Below are positions 24,293 to 33,400 of a DNA stretch of 34,520 bases, piece by piece (position 1 is the first letter of the stretch; every line of letters begins with the position of its first letter). Under the pieces are notes generated by a model. That model was given only the letters and a program-made list of their open reading frames with translations, had not been told where the DNA came from and searched no databases. A program made the position numbers and the translations under genes. The DNA lies in the NCBI GenBank assembly GCA_024277195.1, contig JAJRVS010000288.1, positions 1 through 34,520 of the forward strand, given 5' to 3'. The stretch comes from Verrucomicrobiota bacterium. GTDB taxonomy: Bacteria; Verrucomicrobiota; Verrucomicrobiia; Verrucomicrobiales; DEV007.

Positions 24293-25489
24293 TCACTCCA
24301 GCTTCCAGTGAGCCTGACGCAACACCGCATTGGGCGATCCCTTCATCTTTTCATACCAAACGGTCACTAGACTTCCATCCTCCAACTGCACCGTTGAGGG
24401 ATAACCCAAATCTCCCGAAGCCCCATCATCAGAAATGGTGATCGGATCCGACCAGGTTTTGCCATTATCATCGCTCACCCGTGCTTGATTGCCAAAAGGC
24501 TTACGACGATAACCATAAGTCATCAACAAACGATCATCCTTCAGGCGGGTCAAAAATGAAGGTAACCCCCATACTCCAATTGAATGCGGCACCGACCAGG
24601 TTTTGCCCCCGTCTTTAGACTCCGTGTGCAAAGTTTCCCCAGCTCCGTTTTTATTGTGATTGCGGATCTGGGCAACAATGGTGCCATCCGCCGCCTCGAC
24701 CGCGTGCAATTCATGATACGCAGCATTCACCTTGTCACCGGGGCGACTTGGAATATCTGCCAACCACTTCCAGGTTTTACCGTCATCGTTAGATTCCGCC
24801 ACACCGATTTTTTTCTTCTCCGACCAGGAATCCACTGGCCCTTTCCACAACTGCTTACCTACATAGAGCAAACGTCCGTCTGCTAGCTGGGTAGGACCGT
24901 GAGGCGAATTCACAATCGTATCAATAGGCTTGGACCACGACAGCCCTCCGTCAGTCGATCGAATTGCCCACTCCCCGAGCTGCGCTTCGCGAACTTTATC
25001 ATCTTGAATCCGCGCATGAGCTGCCATCCAGGATGCTTTTTTCTTATAAGCATCCCCTCTCAAATATGCCAAAGAAGTGAACGTCGTGACAATCATGGTT
25101 CCCTTTGCCGTCTCCATCACTCCCGAATCCCGGTCATCAATGTCAGTATCCAGCAATACTCTCGGCCAATTCCAAGTTTTGCCATCATCATGGGATGTCA
25201 TCATCTCCACCCTACCAAAAGGACAAACATGGCCCACCCGACCACCCGACCAGGTCACCACCAGTTGTCCGTTTTTCCGCCGGGCCACCGTCGGCCAGCC
25301 ATTATAAAATTCCGGCTGCTTCGAGATCGTTTTGATCTCTAGGATACTTGCCTTCGGAGCAGCAGCCTTCCCTGATTGAATACCAAACAACCATCCGGAA
25401 CCAAGCACTGCGGACTGTCCCAACCAACGACGACGGGAGAGCGCAGGAATATTTTGAATAAGAGGGTTTTTCATGGGTGTGTTTTTCAT
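24293..25489 (-). CDS. BNR-repeat sialidase-like protein, Tat-exported
   Basis: A 398-residue six-bladed-propeller type protein with a Tat signal (LSRRRWLGQSAVLGSGWLFG). Five Asp-boxes (S-x-D-x-G-x-T/S-W) are visible: SHDDGKTWNW, STDGGLSWSK, SNDDGKTWKW, SKDGGKTWSV and SDDNGKTWSD. Near the N-terminus GWPTVARRKNGQL takes the place of the sialidase FRIP region, and GGRVGHVCPFGRVEMM follows. True sialidase activity is uncertain, since many Planctomycete/Verrucomicrobia BNR proteins act on other uronic or deoxy sugars. The start is ATG 25489, with a second in-frame ATG at 25474 in a repeated ATGAAAAAC; either could be used. Third gene of the operon after the two propeller paralogues (32-base gap). 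Confidence 0.85.
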   Translation of the reverse strand: MKNTPMKNPLIQNIPALSRRRWLGQSAVLGSGWLFGIQSGKAAAPKASILEIKTISKQPEFYNGWPTVARRKNGQLVVTWSGGRVGHVCPFGRVEMMTSHDDGKTWNWPRVLLDTDIDDRDSGVMETAKGTMIVTTFTSLAYLRGDAYKKKASWMAAHARIQDDKVREAQLGEWAIRSTDGGLSWSKPIDTIVNSPHGPTQLADGRLLYVGKQLWKGPVDSWSEKKKIGVAESNDDGKTWKWLADIPSRPGDKVNAAYHELHAVEAADGTIVAQIRNHNKNGAGETLHTESKDGGKTWSVPHSIGVWGLPSFLTRLKDDRLLMTYGYRRKPFGNQARVSDDNGKTWSDPITISDDGASGDLGYPSTVQLEDGSLVTVWYEKMKGSPNAVLRQAHWKLE

Positions 25490-25521
25490 TTTGTCTTTGG
25501 GGGTTGAGTTAGAGGTTGAAT

Positions 25522-27006
25522 TTATTTCGAAAACTTCAGCGCAAAAATATCCGTGTCTTTCATCACAAAATGCAAGCGTACCGGTTTACCTGCGAGTGCA
25601 GACACATCACTTCCTGCATTCCACGTCACTGTCCGGTCGATTTCATTGCCAATTTGCTCACGACATTCCATCGCAGAAAAACCAGGAACCGGCTTACCTT
25701 CCGCGGTCTGGATTTCTACACGAACAGAGCCTGCCGCCGAGGTAGCAAAATTGATCGAGAGCATTTTGCCAGTAAAGGTGAATGGCCGAGTGAGCAATTC
25801 CCCTCCGCTATACTCCGCCCGCACCGACGCAAATCCGTCCAAACGCATCGAATAACGCCGCAGGTGCGCGGTCGGTTGTGCGTAGTCCTGATTGACGTAA
25901 ACGGACATCTCAGCGCTCCCGGTCTGCACCACATTCAAAGCCGGATAATTGGTACGCGAAACCCAGTTTTTCGCCCCGATCCCCGGACGGATAAAACTGG
26001 TCAGAAAAGTCCGGTCATAAACACTGCCGCCTCGGGAAGTGATTAACACCGCATCAGAGGTGTCTTTGAAATACTTCGGATTCACATTGATCTCACGAGC
26101 TTGTTCATCAGTCACCACCTGGCGACCAGGCATGAAACGGGCTGCCGTTGACAAGTATAAGTGAGGCGCTCGAAAATAAGGCTGTGTTTGATTAGTATAC
26201 AGATGCTCTGCAGGAGCACCACCAAAAGTCATTTCAACGGGATCCGTCCAGGTGAGCGCATCCTTGCTAGTAGAACGCGAAACCCAACGCACCTTGTTTT
26301 TCCAGGTACGGAAATAACAGACATACTGTTTTTCGGACTCGGACCAGAAGGCACAAGCCTGACTGTCGAAAGCAAATTCTTTGCTGGTGAGAATTTTCTC
26401 TTTCAAAATCTTCCAGCTCAACCCATCCGGGGTAACAAACAAAGCAACCCCCGATGAATGAATACCCGCAAGAGCCTTGTAACGCTGATCCTTCGGCACT
26501 CCTGGCCGGGTATCCAGCCAAGGTGAAAAATTATGACTGTAAGGAGCCTTGCCCGCCAGCACTATGTTATTATCACGGTGACCACCCACCTCATACAGAT
26601 TCAACTTTGGTCGCACCCAAATGATGCCATCTTTGGAATCCGCAACACAAGTCACTTCGCCAGTATCCCCGTCTGTACCCGCGCCAAACTTGCCTCGGTA
26701 ATAAACTCGATACCCAGATTCCGTTTTGATAACCGTGCAGTAGCCACAAAAAGGGCCTTCCCAGGCTTGGTCAAACTTCAGAACCACCCCTGCGTCGTGG
26801 GGACGATTCATCACCAATTGGGCACCTTTCATTTGATCAATCAGGAAGTGATCCACAAACAACTCCCGTCGTGACGCGATGTCCACCACTTCATTGACCT
26901 TCCCTTTTAAGACGCTCGGATTGCCGACCGGATTCCCCTTCTCTCCCGCAGAAGCGAAGCCGAACAAAAACACGAAAAAAAGAATAAATGCCGATTGAAT
27001 TTTCAT
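25522..27006 (-). CDS. Secreted five-bladed-propeller glycosidase-like protein (paralogue 1)
   Basis: A 494-residue exported protein (signal FILFFVFLFGFASA). After a spacer comes RRELFVDHFLIDQMKGAQLVMNRP, then CGYCTVIKTESGYRVYYRGKFG, a pattern I associate with GH32/GH43-like hypothetical glycosidases of Planctomycetes and Verrucomicrobia. Blade-like repeats include YKALAGIHSSGVALFVTPDGLSWKIL and FDSQACAFWSESEKQYVCYFRTW. The C-terminus has a beta domain ending DTDIFALKFSK. It aligns by eye with the next gene over the whole length (DTDIFALKFSK against NADVFSLKFSN), so the two are tandem paralogues. The exact glycosidase family and catalytic carboxylates cannot be assigned from sight. Confidence 0.75.
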   Translation of the reverse strand: MKIQSAFILFFVFLFGFASAGEKGNPVGNPSVLKGKVNEVVDIASRRELFVDHFLIDQMKGAQLVMNRPHDAGVVLKFDQAWEGPFCGYCTVIKTESGYRVYYRGKFGAGTDGDTGEVTCVADSKDGIIWVRPKLNLYEVGGHRDNNIVLAGKAPYSHNFSPWLDTRPGVPKDQRYKALAGIHSSGVALFVTPDGLSWKILKEKILTSKEFAFDSQACAFWSESEKQYVCYFRTWKNKVRWVSRSTSKDALTWTDPVEMTFGGAPAEHLYTNQTQPYFRAPHLYLSTAARFMPGRQVVTDEQAREINVNPKYFKDTSDAVLITSRGGSVYDRTFLTSFIRPGIGAKNWVSRTNYPALNVVQTGSAEMSVYVNQDYAQPTAHLRRYSMRLDGFASVRAEYSGGELLTRPFTFTGKMLSINFATSAAGSVRVEIQTAEGKPVPGFSAMECREQIGNEIDRTVTWNAGSDVSALAGKPVRLHFVMKDTDIFALKFSK

Positions 27007-27037
27007 CTCAATTTTAGGGATTTGATTAAAAACAAGC

Positions 27038-28432
27038 TCAGTTAGAAAACTTCAACGAAAAGACGTCTGCATTTTTGAGTGAAATTCGCAAGCTCACCAC
27101 CCCGTTTTTCAGCTCAGGGTTTTTCTTCCATTCAACCACATCATCAACAGCATCCCCCTGCAAGGCTTCCGATTCCCCAATCACCTTACCGTCTTGATCA
27201 AGCACCTCAACCCTCAGTGCCCCGCCCTCGCGAACCACATAATTCATCAACAGGTTTTTTCCCATATATTGCAAAGGCTTGGTCAAAACTTCGCCCCCCT
27301 GCGCCCCTCCCCGCATAGCTACAAAACCATCAACCCGATAAGCAAAGCGTCTCACCCTGCCCGGAGTCCGTTCATAATAATTTTCCGTGGCATACACCGA
27401 AAGCTCCTTGGGTTTGCCCGGCAGCTGGAACATTCCCCAGGTCATATAATTAGAGCGATTCCCCTTCCGGTCTTTCGGAGCATCCTCACTGATCACCTCT
27501 TCCGCCCATCGATTAAATTTCACCCCATCGCGACTCGACATCAGAACCGGTTCAACCCGCTGACCCTCCTTAGGCAGATAACGCGTAGGAAAACCGATGA
27601 AAATCTGAGGTGCCCTGAAGTATTTCTGGATAGCGTTGGTATAGAGGTGCTGAGCAGGCGTCTCCTCGCCATAGGTCAAATCAGCTTGGTTTCCCCAAGT
27701 CTTAAAGTCCTTGGAAGTCGCCGTGCGAATGGCTCGAAAACCTTCGGGCTTCCAATTCTTTTTCGTCGTAACGCCTTTGGTGAATATTCTCCAGTACGCT
27801 CGGTATTCATTACGGTCAGTATCCCAGAAAGCCAAATTCTGTGAATCGAAGGCTCCATCGGTGATGACCGGTTTGTCCTGAACCAGTTTCCAATTTTTAC
27901 AATCAGGAGACTGGAACATCGCCAAACCTCCGGCCAAACCACCGAGCGCCTTGTAACGCCCCTCTGGTGATGCACCGGGATTATCATCGCGAAAAGCCGT
28001 AAAATTGTGCGTGCCGGGCCCTAGCCAAACAATGTTATTCTCCTTCGATCCCTTCCACTCAAACAAACCCAGGTTCGGCTTACTCCAATGAATGCCACCT
28101 TTGCTTTCAGCATAACAAGTGACCTCCTTATGTTCGGCTTTCATTTTAGCGTCATGCTGCCAACCACGATAAACGACACGAAACATATCGCCATCTTTGA
28201 AAAAACTGTAATAACCACTGGTATTGCCTTCCCAAGGTGAATCCGTCACCAGAACCACCTCCTTCGCCACAGGTTTCATCAGTTGCTGTTTCACATCTCC
28301 TGTCGTCTTCTCAACAAGATAATCATCAACAAACAACTCAAGGTGGTCAGCCACCTTGAGCGGTTCGGCGGCGAACAAGGGAGACGAAATAGAAAGAAAA
28401 ACGACGGCTATTTTAACAATGGAGGTTTTCAT
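27038..28432 (-). CDS. Secreted five-bladed-propeller glycosidase-like protein (paralogue 2)
   Basis: A 464-residue exported protein (signal IAVVFLSISSPLFAAE), first gene of the three-gene minus-strand operon. Marks shared with the following gene are DHLELFVDDYLVEK, WEGNTSGYYSFFKDGDMFRVVYRGW, CYAESKGGIHWSKPNLGLFEW, FDSQNLAFWDTDRNEYRAYWRIF, TSKDFKTW, QHLYTNAIQKYFRAP and the end KNADVFSLKFSN. Its promoter lies in 28433-28514, shared with the IclR gene. On the minus strand TTGACA at 28499-28494 and TATTGT at 28474-28469 could form a promoter with a long 19-base spacer. Likely role: cleavage or binding of a plant or algal polysaccharide, inferred from family and neighbours. Confidence 0.77.
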   Translation of the reverse strand: MKTSIVKIAVVFLSISSPLFAAEPLKVADHLELFVDDYLVEKTTGDVKQQLMKPVAKEVVLVTDSPWEGNTSGYYSFFKDGDMFRVVYRGWQHDAKMKAEHKEVTCYAESKGGIHWSKPNLGLFEWKGSKENNIVWLGPGTHNFTAFRDDNPGASPEGRYKALGGLAGGLAMFQSPDCKNWKLVQDKPVITDGAFDSQNLAFWDTDRNEYRAYWRIFTKGVTTKKNWKPEGFRAIRTATSKDFKTWGNQADLTYGEETPAQHLYTNAIQKYFRAPQIFIGFPTRYLPKEGQRVEPVLMSSRDGVKFNRWAEEVISEDAPKDRKGNRSNYMTWGMFQLPGKPKELSVYATENYYERTPGRVRRFAYRVDGFVAMRGGAQGGEVLTKPLQYMGKNLLMNYVVREGGALRVEVLDQDGKVIGESEALQGDAVDDVVEWKKNPELKNGVVSLRISLKNADVFSLKFSN

Positions 28433-28465
28433 AGGGGGGCACCAAACCTTTATGGCGTTGCGTTA

Positions 28466-28506
28466 TTTACAATAGAGTCTTGCATTTCGCAACTGTCAAT
28501 TGTAAA
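28466..28506. promoter_or_regulatory. Nested palindrome in the IclR/propeller intergenic region, candidate operator
   Basis: TTTACAAT (28466-28473) pairs with ATTGTAAA (28499-28506). Inside, TTGC (28480-28483) pairs with GCAA (28489-28492). Both inverted repeats share the same centre at 28486, with 14 of 20 arm positions symmetric. The element ends eight bases before the IclR start and overlaps the candidate promoter of the opposite operon. That placement fits an autoregulating repressor site. Confidence 0.6.
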
Positions 28507-28514
28507 CTTTTCCC

Positions 28515-29282
28515 ATGAAAGGTCAGGTAGGCACTCTGGTAAAAGCAATGGACGTGCTCGACGCGTTGGGAAATACAGGCCCTCTTGGCGTGATGGAACT
28601 AAGCCGTATGCTGAAGATGGACAAAAGCGGCGTATCCCGTCTATTAAGCACTTTGAAGTCCCGCGAATATGTTCGAGTGCTCTCAGACGGGCGTCACGAT
28701 CTCGGCTTACGACTGTTCGAGCTCGGTCATATTTTGCAAGCCCGTATGCCTGTTCGACAAACGGTTATTCCCCACGTCGAAGCGCTTGGCCGAGAAACTG
28801 GAGAAACCGCATCCGCCGCCCATTATCACCTTGGTCAGGTTTCATACCTACATGATTGCATTTCCGGCAAGGAAATCCGTTTGGGAGGGCGAGTCGGCTT
28901 GCGCTGTCTTCCCTGGCATGATGTTTGTGGCAAAGCTATTCTTGCTTTTTGCAATGAAGACTATGTGCTGGAATGCCTCAAACACGACCAGCAAGCAGGA
29001 ACCCCATCCATTCCTTCTCCAAGTGAGCTGTTAGCTGAATTGGAAAAAATCCGCAAAAGAGGTTATGCTCTGGAAAAAACCGATGAGCGCTGCGTGATTG
29101 CAGCCCCCGTCCCTTGTCATTATCGCCCTATTTCCATAGCCCTGATGGTCGGCGGCCCTTCCTCACGATTAAAAAAATCTGACATCAAACGCCTCGGACT
29201 ATCCGCTACTCAACATGCCCAACAAGCCGCCCGGTCTCTGGGATGGAAAAGCAACCTAGCTAAAAACCCGAAAAGTAACTGA
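28515..29282 (+). CDS. IclR-family transcriptional regulator
   Basis: A 255-residue regulator. The N-terminal winged helix-turn-helix reads VKAMDVLDALGNTGPLGVMELSRMLKMDKSGVSRLLSTLKSREYV. The C-terminal IclR effector-binding domain has the marks LGHILQARMPVRQTVIPHVEALGRETGETASAA, VGLRCLPWHDVCGKAILAF and the late MVGGPSSRLKKSDIKRLG, which fits the usual small-molecule pocket. It is divergent from the propeller/sialidase operon and shares 82 bases with it, including the palindrome centred at 28486. By location it probably represses that operon and itself, with a sugar acid or degradation intermediate as effector; the effector is inferred. Length is normal for the family. Confidence 0.95.
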   Translation: MKGQVGTLVKAMDVLDALGNTGPLGVMELSRMLKMDKSGVSRLLSTLKSREYVRVLSDGRHDLGLRLFELGHILQARMPVRQTVIPHVEALGRETGETASAAHYHLGQVSYLHDCISGKEIRLGGRVGLRCLPWHDVCGKAILAFCNEDYVLECLKHDQQAGTPSIPSPSELLAELEKIRKRGYALEKTDERCVIAAPVPCHYRPISIALMVGGPSSRLKKSDIKRLGLSATQHAQQAARSLGWKSNLAKNPKSN

Positions 29283-29345
29283 CATTTTATCCTTACCCCG
29301 GGAGACTATTCCGTCTATACTATCTGAAATCACTCTCTTTATCTC

Positions 29346-29810
29346 GTGACTCTTATTATCACTCTCATTTTAATTGGCACTGCGGCCCTGTTACTCGAAC
29401 TCTTTATTCCCGGAGGCATCGTAGGGTTTCTAGGGGCATTGTGCCTACTCGGGGCAATCGTCACCACTTTCACCGAATACGGATTTAATGCCGGCATCCT
29501 GACCACTCTGGCCATCCTTGTGATGGCCTGCGTAGCTCTATATTTTTGGATGGAAAATTTTGAGAAACTCCCGGGAATGAAACACTTTATTCTCACCCAA
29601 ACAGCAGAACGCCCACAACCTACGGAAGAGGAATCTCTGTTACTCAACAAAAAGGGCCAAACCCTCACTGATCTCGGGCCGTCAGGCAAAGCGCTGATCG
29701 ACGGTAAAAAATTCGATGTGATCGCCGAATCGGGATTCATCGACCAAGCCACCGCTATCACCGTGGTTGAAGCAAACGGCTCCAAAATTGTGGTTCGATC
29801 ACAAAAATGA
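29346..29810 (+). CDS. NfeD-like membrane protein
   Basis: A 154-residue protein that starts with GTG at 29346. Two to three transmembrane helices (LIITLILIGTAALLLELFIPGG, VGFLGALCLLGAIVTTF and ILTTLAILVMACVALYFW) are followed by a C-terminal soluble OB-fold NfeD domain, with GQTLTDLGPSGKALIDGKKFDVIAESGFI and a closing VVEANGSKIVVRS. Family members pair with stomatin/flotillin (SPFH) proteins or serine proteases and affect membrane organisation. No such partner is next to it here. The usual N-terminal ClpP-like protease part of long NfeD is missing, so it is the short form. The stop overlaps the cyclo-ligase start (ATGA). No clear Shine-Dalgarno precedes the GTG. Confidence 0.85.
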   Translation: MTLIITLILIGTAALLLELFIPGGIVGFLGALCLLGAIVTTFTEYGFNAGILTTLAILVMACVALYFWMENFEKLPGMKHFILTQTAERPQPTEEESLLLNKKGQTLTDLGPSGKALIDGKKFDVIAESGFIDQATAITVVEANGSKIVVRSQK

Positions 29811-30382
29811 AAGCTGGGGCGAAATCCAAGCTTAGATCCGTTACCCGCGAACAATTACGTCTGCTGTCTTCCGAAACTATAAAAGACCTGTCAGAAAAAA
29901 TCTGCCGTCATTTATACCGCTCTTTTTTTTCTAGCTCAACCCATGCCACGCTCAGTTTCGCCGCGCTTGCCAACGAGCCCGACCTGATGCTTTTGTTCGA
30001 AAAAAGAGTGGCCCGGCAAAGTTTTTGTTTCCCTAGAGTGATTGGCGATCAATTGGAGATCCGACAAGTCACAAGCCCTTCACAATTCATCCCGGGTTAC
30101 GCTGATATCAACGAACCATCGCCACAACTCTGCCCGCTTTTTCCTCAGCAGGATTTGGGAATCATCCTCTTGCCCGGACTCGCCTTCGACCCATCAAACG
30201 GTGCCCGCCTAGGAAAAGGCAAAGGCTTTTATGACCGCCTTCTTCATCAGCTTAAGAGCCCCCGCCATCCACTCATCACGATCGGTGTTTGCTTCGACTG
30301 TCAATTAAATCACGTGCCCGAACAAAACCACGACCAACGGGTCGACGCCATCGTTACAGAAAACGGCATGCTTGAATTTTAG
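29807..30382 (+). CDS. 5-formyltetrahydrofolate cyclo-ligase family protein
   Basis: A 191-residue cytoplasmic enzyme that makes 5,10-methenyl-THF from 5-formyl-THF with ATP. The N-terminal basic region (LRSVTREQLRLLSSETIKDLSEKIC) resembles the family start. The signature is GLAFDPSNGARLGKGKGFYDRLL, giving the R-L-G-(Y/K)-G-x-G-(Y/F)-YDR motif. ITIGVCFDCQLNHVPEQNHDQRVDAIVTE follows, containing the conserved P-x-x-x-H-D-x-x-V/D region. All key motifs are present, and length is usual for the family. It overlaps the NfeD-like gene by four bases. It converges with the large FG-GAP gene, with 25 bases between stops and no clear terminator. Confidence 0.92.
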   Translation: MKAGAKSKLRSVTREQLRLLSSETIKDLSEKICRHLYRSFFSSSTHATLSFAALANEPDLMLLFEKRVARQSFCFPRVIGDQLEIRQVTSPSQFIPGYADINEPSPQLCPLFPQQDLGIILLPGLAFDPSNGARLGKGKGFYDRLLHQLKSPRHPLITIGVCFDCQLNHVPEQNHDQRVDAIVTENGMLEF

Positions 30383-30407
30383 AAAACTCAAGCTCCCGCC
30401 CGTGCTC

Positions 30408-33400
30408 CTATTTCCTCTTAATCGACAGTGACTGGGCAGTTGAATCACATTTGGTCGAAGTGATGCCTCCATCCGGCCAACGGATTTCAAGCAAGACATC
30501 CTTTTTTTCTTTTCCCGTTTGAGGAACTGAAAAGATCAAATCATCACTCGACTGAGTCAGATAACTGCCTCCGCCATAGATCTCCGCCATTTGCGGTTTC
30601 ATACCCGGAGCGCGTACCGTCACCCGCGCCCCCAGAGCCTGGGGGTTGCCCTTTGCTCCGATCAACTGAATGCGCAATGGGTGAACCCCCTTCAAAGGAA
30701 TCGCATTAATGAACACCTGAGGATCCGCGTTATTCACTCCAACAACAAAATCTTCACGCCCATCCCTATTCAAGTCAACGACAGCCAGGCTCTTGGCATC
30801 ACCCGGCACCAACAAACCACTCTTGGCCGGCCACACAGCTTCGAACGGCTTTTTGGGATCTCCCGTTCCGCGCAGCAACAAACTCAAACCACTGTCAAAA
30901 GGTCCTGTCTCAACCTGAGGATTAAAAAAGTTCTGCACGATATAACAGTCCACCTTTCCATCCAAATCGACATCACTGAGCACCACTCCAAATCCTGGTG
31001 AAGCTTGGGTCAAATGAGGCAATTTCACCACGGTAAAATGCCCTTCGCCATCATTCATGAATACACTCGATTCAAGTATATTGGCCCGATGCCTGATTCC
31101 CCCTGAGAGTCGGTCAATAGGAATAATCTGTGACAGCGAAGCACTGGCAAAATTGCTATAGGTCTGCATCTTGTCGCCAATCATAGGCATTGCCAAGCTG
31201 GTGCAACTAAAACCTCGACGAGGAAAACACACATCCCCCTCAAAGCTAGCTTCGAGAATATGTGATTTGCCAGTCTTATCAAAATCTCCGTAAAAAATCA
31301 GCTCAGGAGAAGTCAACGATGCTTTATACTGGGTATTCAAGCCGTAATTGGTCGCCACAAAATCCACATCCCCATCATTATCAATATCCCGTGCAGCGAT
31401 CCCATTCCACCAGCCAAACTCCTTGCCTATTCCACTCTGCGCCGTCTCGTCTTTCAAAACCCCTTGCCGATTTCGGTATATTTTAACCAATCCCCAATCG
31501 TGAGTCACCACCAGATCAATCCACCCATCAGAATCCACATCCGACCACAAAGCTCCGGTCACCAGTCCGGTCTTTAACAACTCTGGCGATACCTTGCTCG
31601 TTGCATCCACAAACTTCCCACCTTCATTGATCAATAAAGTGCTGTTTGGAATAACCGGATAAGTGCCAGGAACCGAACGACTGCCCACAAATAGATCCAC
31701 GTCACCGTCTCGATCAACATCAGCCCCCACCACCACACTGCCGCTTTCCCGAATCTCAGGCAGAGTCCCGAGTGGCGCTCTTGAAAAGTCCCCCTTCCCA
31801 TCATTCAAATACAAACGATCCTGCAGGATTTTATCACCAGGCTCACATTCAATGCTGCCGCTCACCACATAAAGATCCAAATCTCCATCACTGTCTGCGT
31901 CAAAAAACAGCATCCCCATATCTTCATAAGCCGCATCTTCCCCAAATACAATCACCGGGCTAGGCACCAACAAGGGCTGATCGGAACCCGGCTCTGTTTG
32001 GTTAATAAACAAACGCCCCGCCTGATCCGTAGAACCTCCGAGATAAAAATCATCATCCCCGTCACCATCCACATCCGCCCAGGCCTGCCCCGGCCCCAAC
32101 TGTGACAGCCCCAAAGGCAACAGCGATTGGCGCGCATAATCATCAAACGGTTTTTCCTCGACTCCAAATCCCTTCAAAGCGCTTGATTCGACAAACATCG
32201 GCGACTTCAAACCCCGTTTCTCAATCGCAGGTTTTTTGCTAGATTCGCCTGTGGTCGGCTCTTGAATCACATAACGCTGGTCAGCTGCCAAATCCTTGAA
32301 TTCCTGCACCCGGCCACTCGGCCAAGCTATTTTCAAACGGACGATATTTTTTTCTTCCCCCAAACCAAAATGCACCCGCGCTTCGTCACCATCCATAAAT
32401 CCTCCGGTCGGCAGCAAATGTCGCACTTGTATTTTTCCTCCTGCAGTTTCCAATGTCACCAGCGCTCCTATGCCTTGACGATTACTCTCACGTCCCTGCA
32501 AATCGATCACCACCCGGCTACCTTCTCCCCCTTTATTCAAATACAAGCTCAGCGGATCTTCCAAATTGGCCACAATCAAATCCTGCCAGCCATCGCCATT
32601 CAAATCACCAATAGACGCCCCGTAACTCATGCTCACATGATCAAGCCCCCACTTTTTACTTACATTGGTGAACTGTAGCCCCCCTTGATTCTGATAGGCC
32701 ATGTTCTGCTCCCGTCGCTCCGCAGTTTTTTCGTAATAATCCCACTTATTTTTCCCCACCAACATCGCGTGGTTAAAAGACGGCGCGACATCGGAGTGGT
32801 TGAACTGACGCGGAATCCCATTGGTGAAAAACAAATCAGCATCTCCGTCATTATCAAAATCCGCACTGCGGATCGCCCAGGTCCATTCCGTTTGCGCCAC
32901 CCCGGACAAATAACCCGCCTCCATCATGTAATCCGTTCCGGTATTCAAATGCAAGGCATTGCGCATCAGTTGCCGCGCCCCCGGCACCGCCAATAATCTT
33001 TTCAAGCGAGATCCCATCGAAGCCATCGAAGCCTTCTGCATGAAATGAGTGGACGGCATCATATCAGCCACCAAAAAATCAATCAGACCATCATTATTCA
33101 AATCCGTCTGAGCCGCTCCCATACTGAACCAAGTGGTGTGCCGCAACGTAGGGCGGGCACTTTCCGTAAAAGTGCCATCACCGTTGTTTCTATAAAGATA
33201 GTCTGGATCCGAAAAATCGTTACCCACATAGATATCCGGCCAGCCATCTTGATTGTAGTCCCACCAGGTTACCGAGTTCCCCCAGCGAGGGCCGGTTGAA
33301 ATACCCGCCTCCTCAGTGATTTCAACAAACTTACCGCCGTCATTGCGATACAAACGGTCAGGCCGCCCCCTTTCGGTGTACATCACTTCACCTTTTGGCC

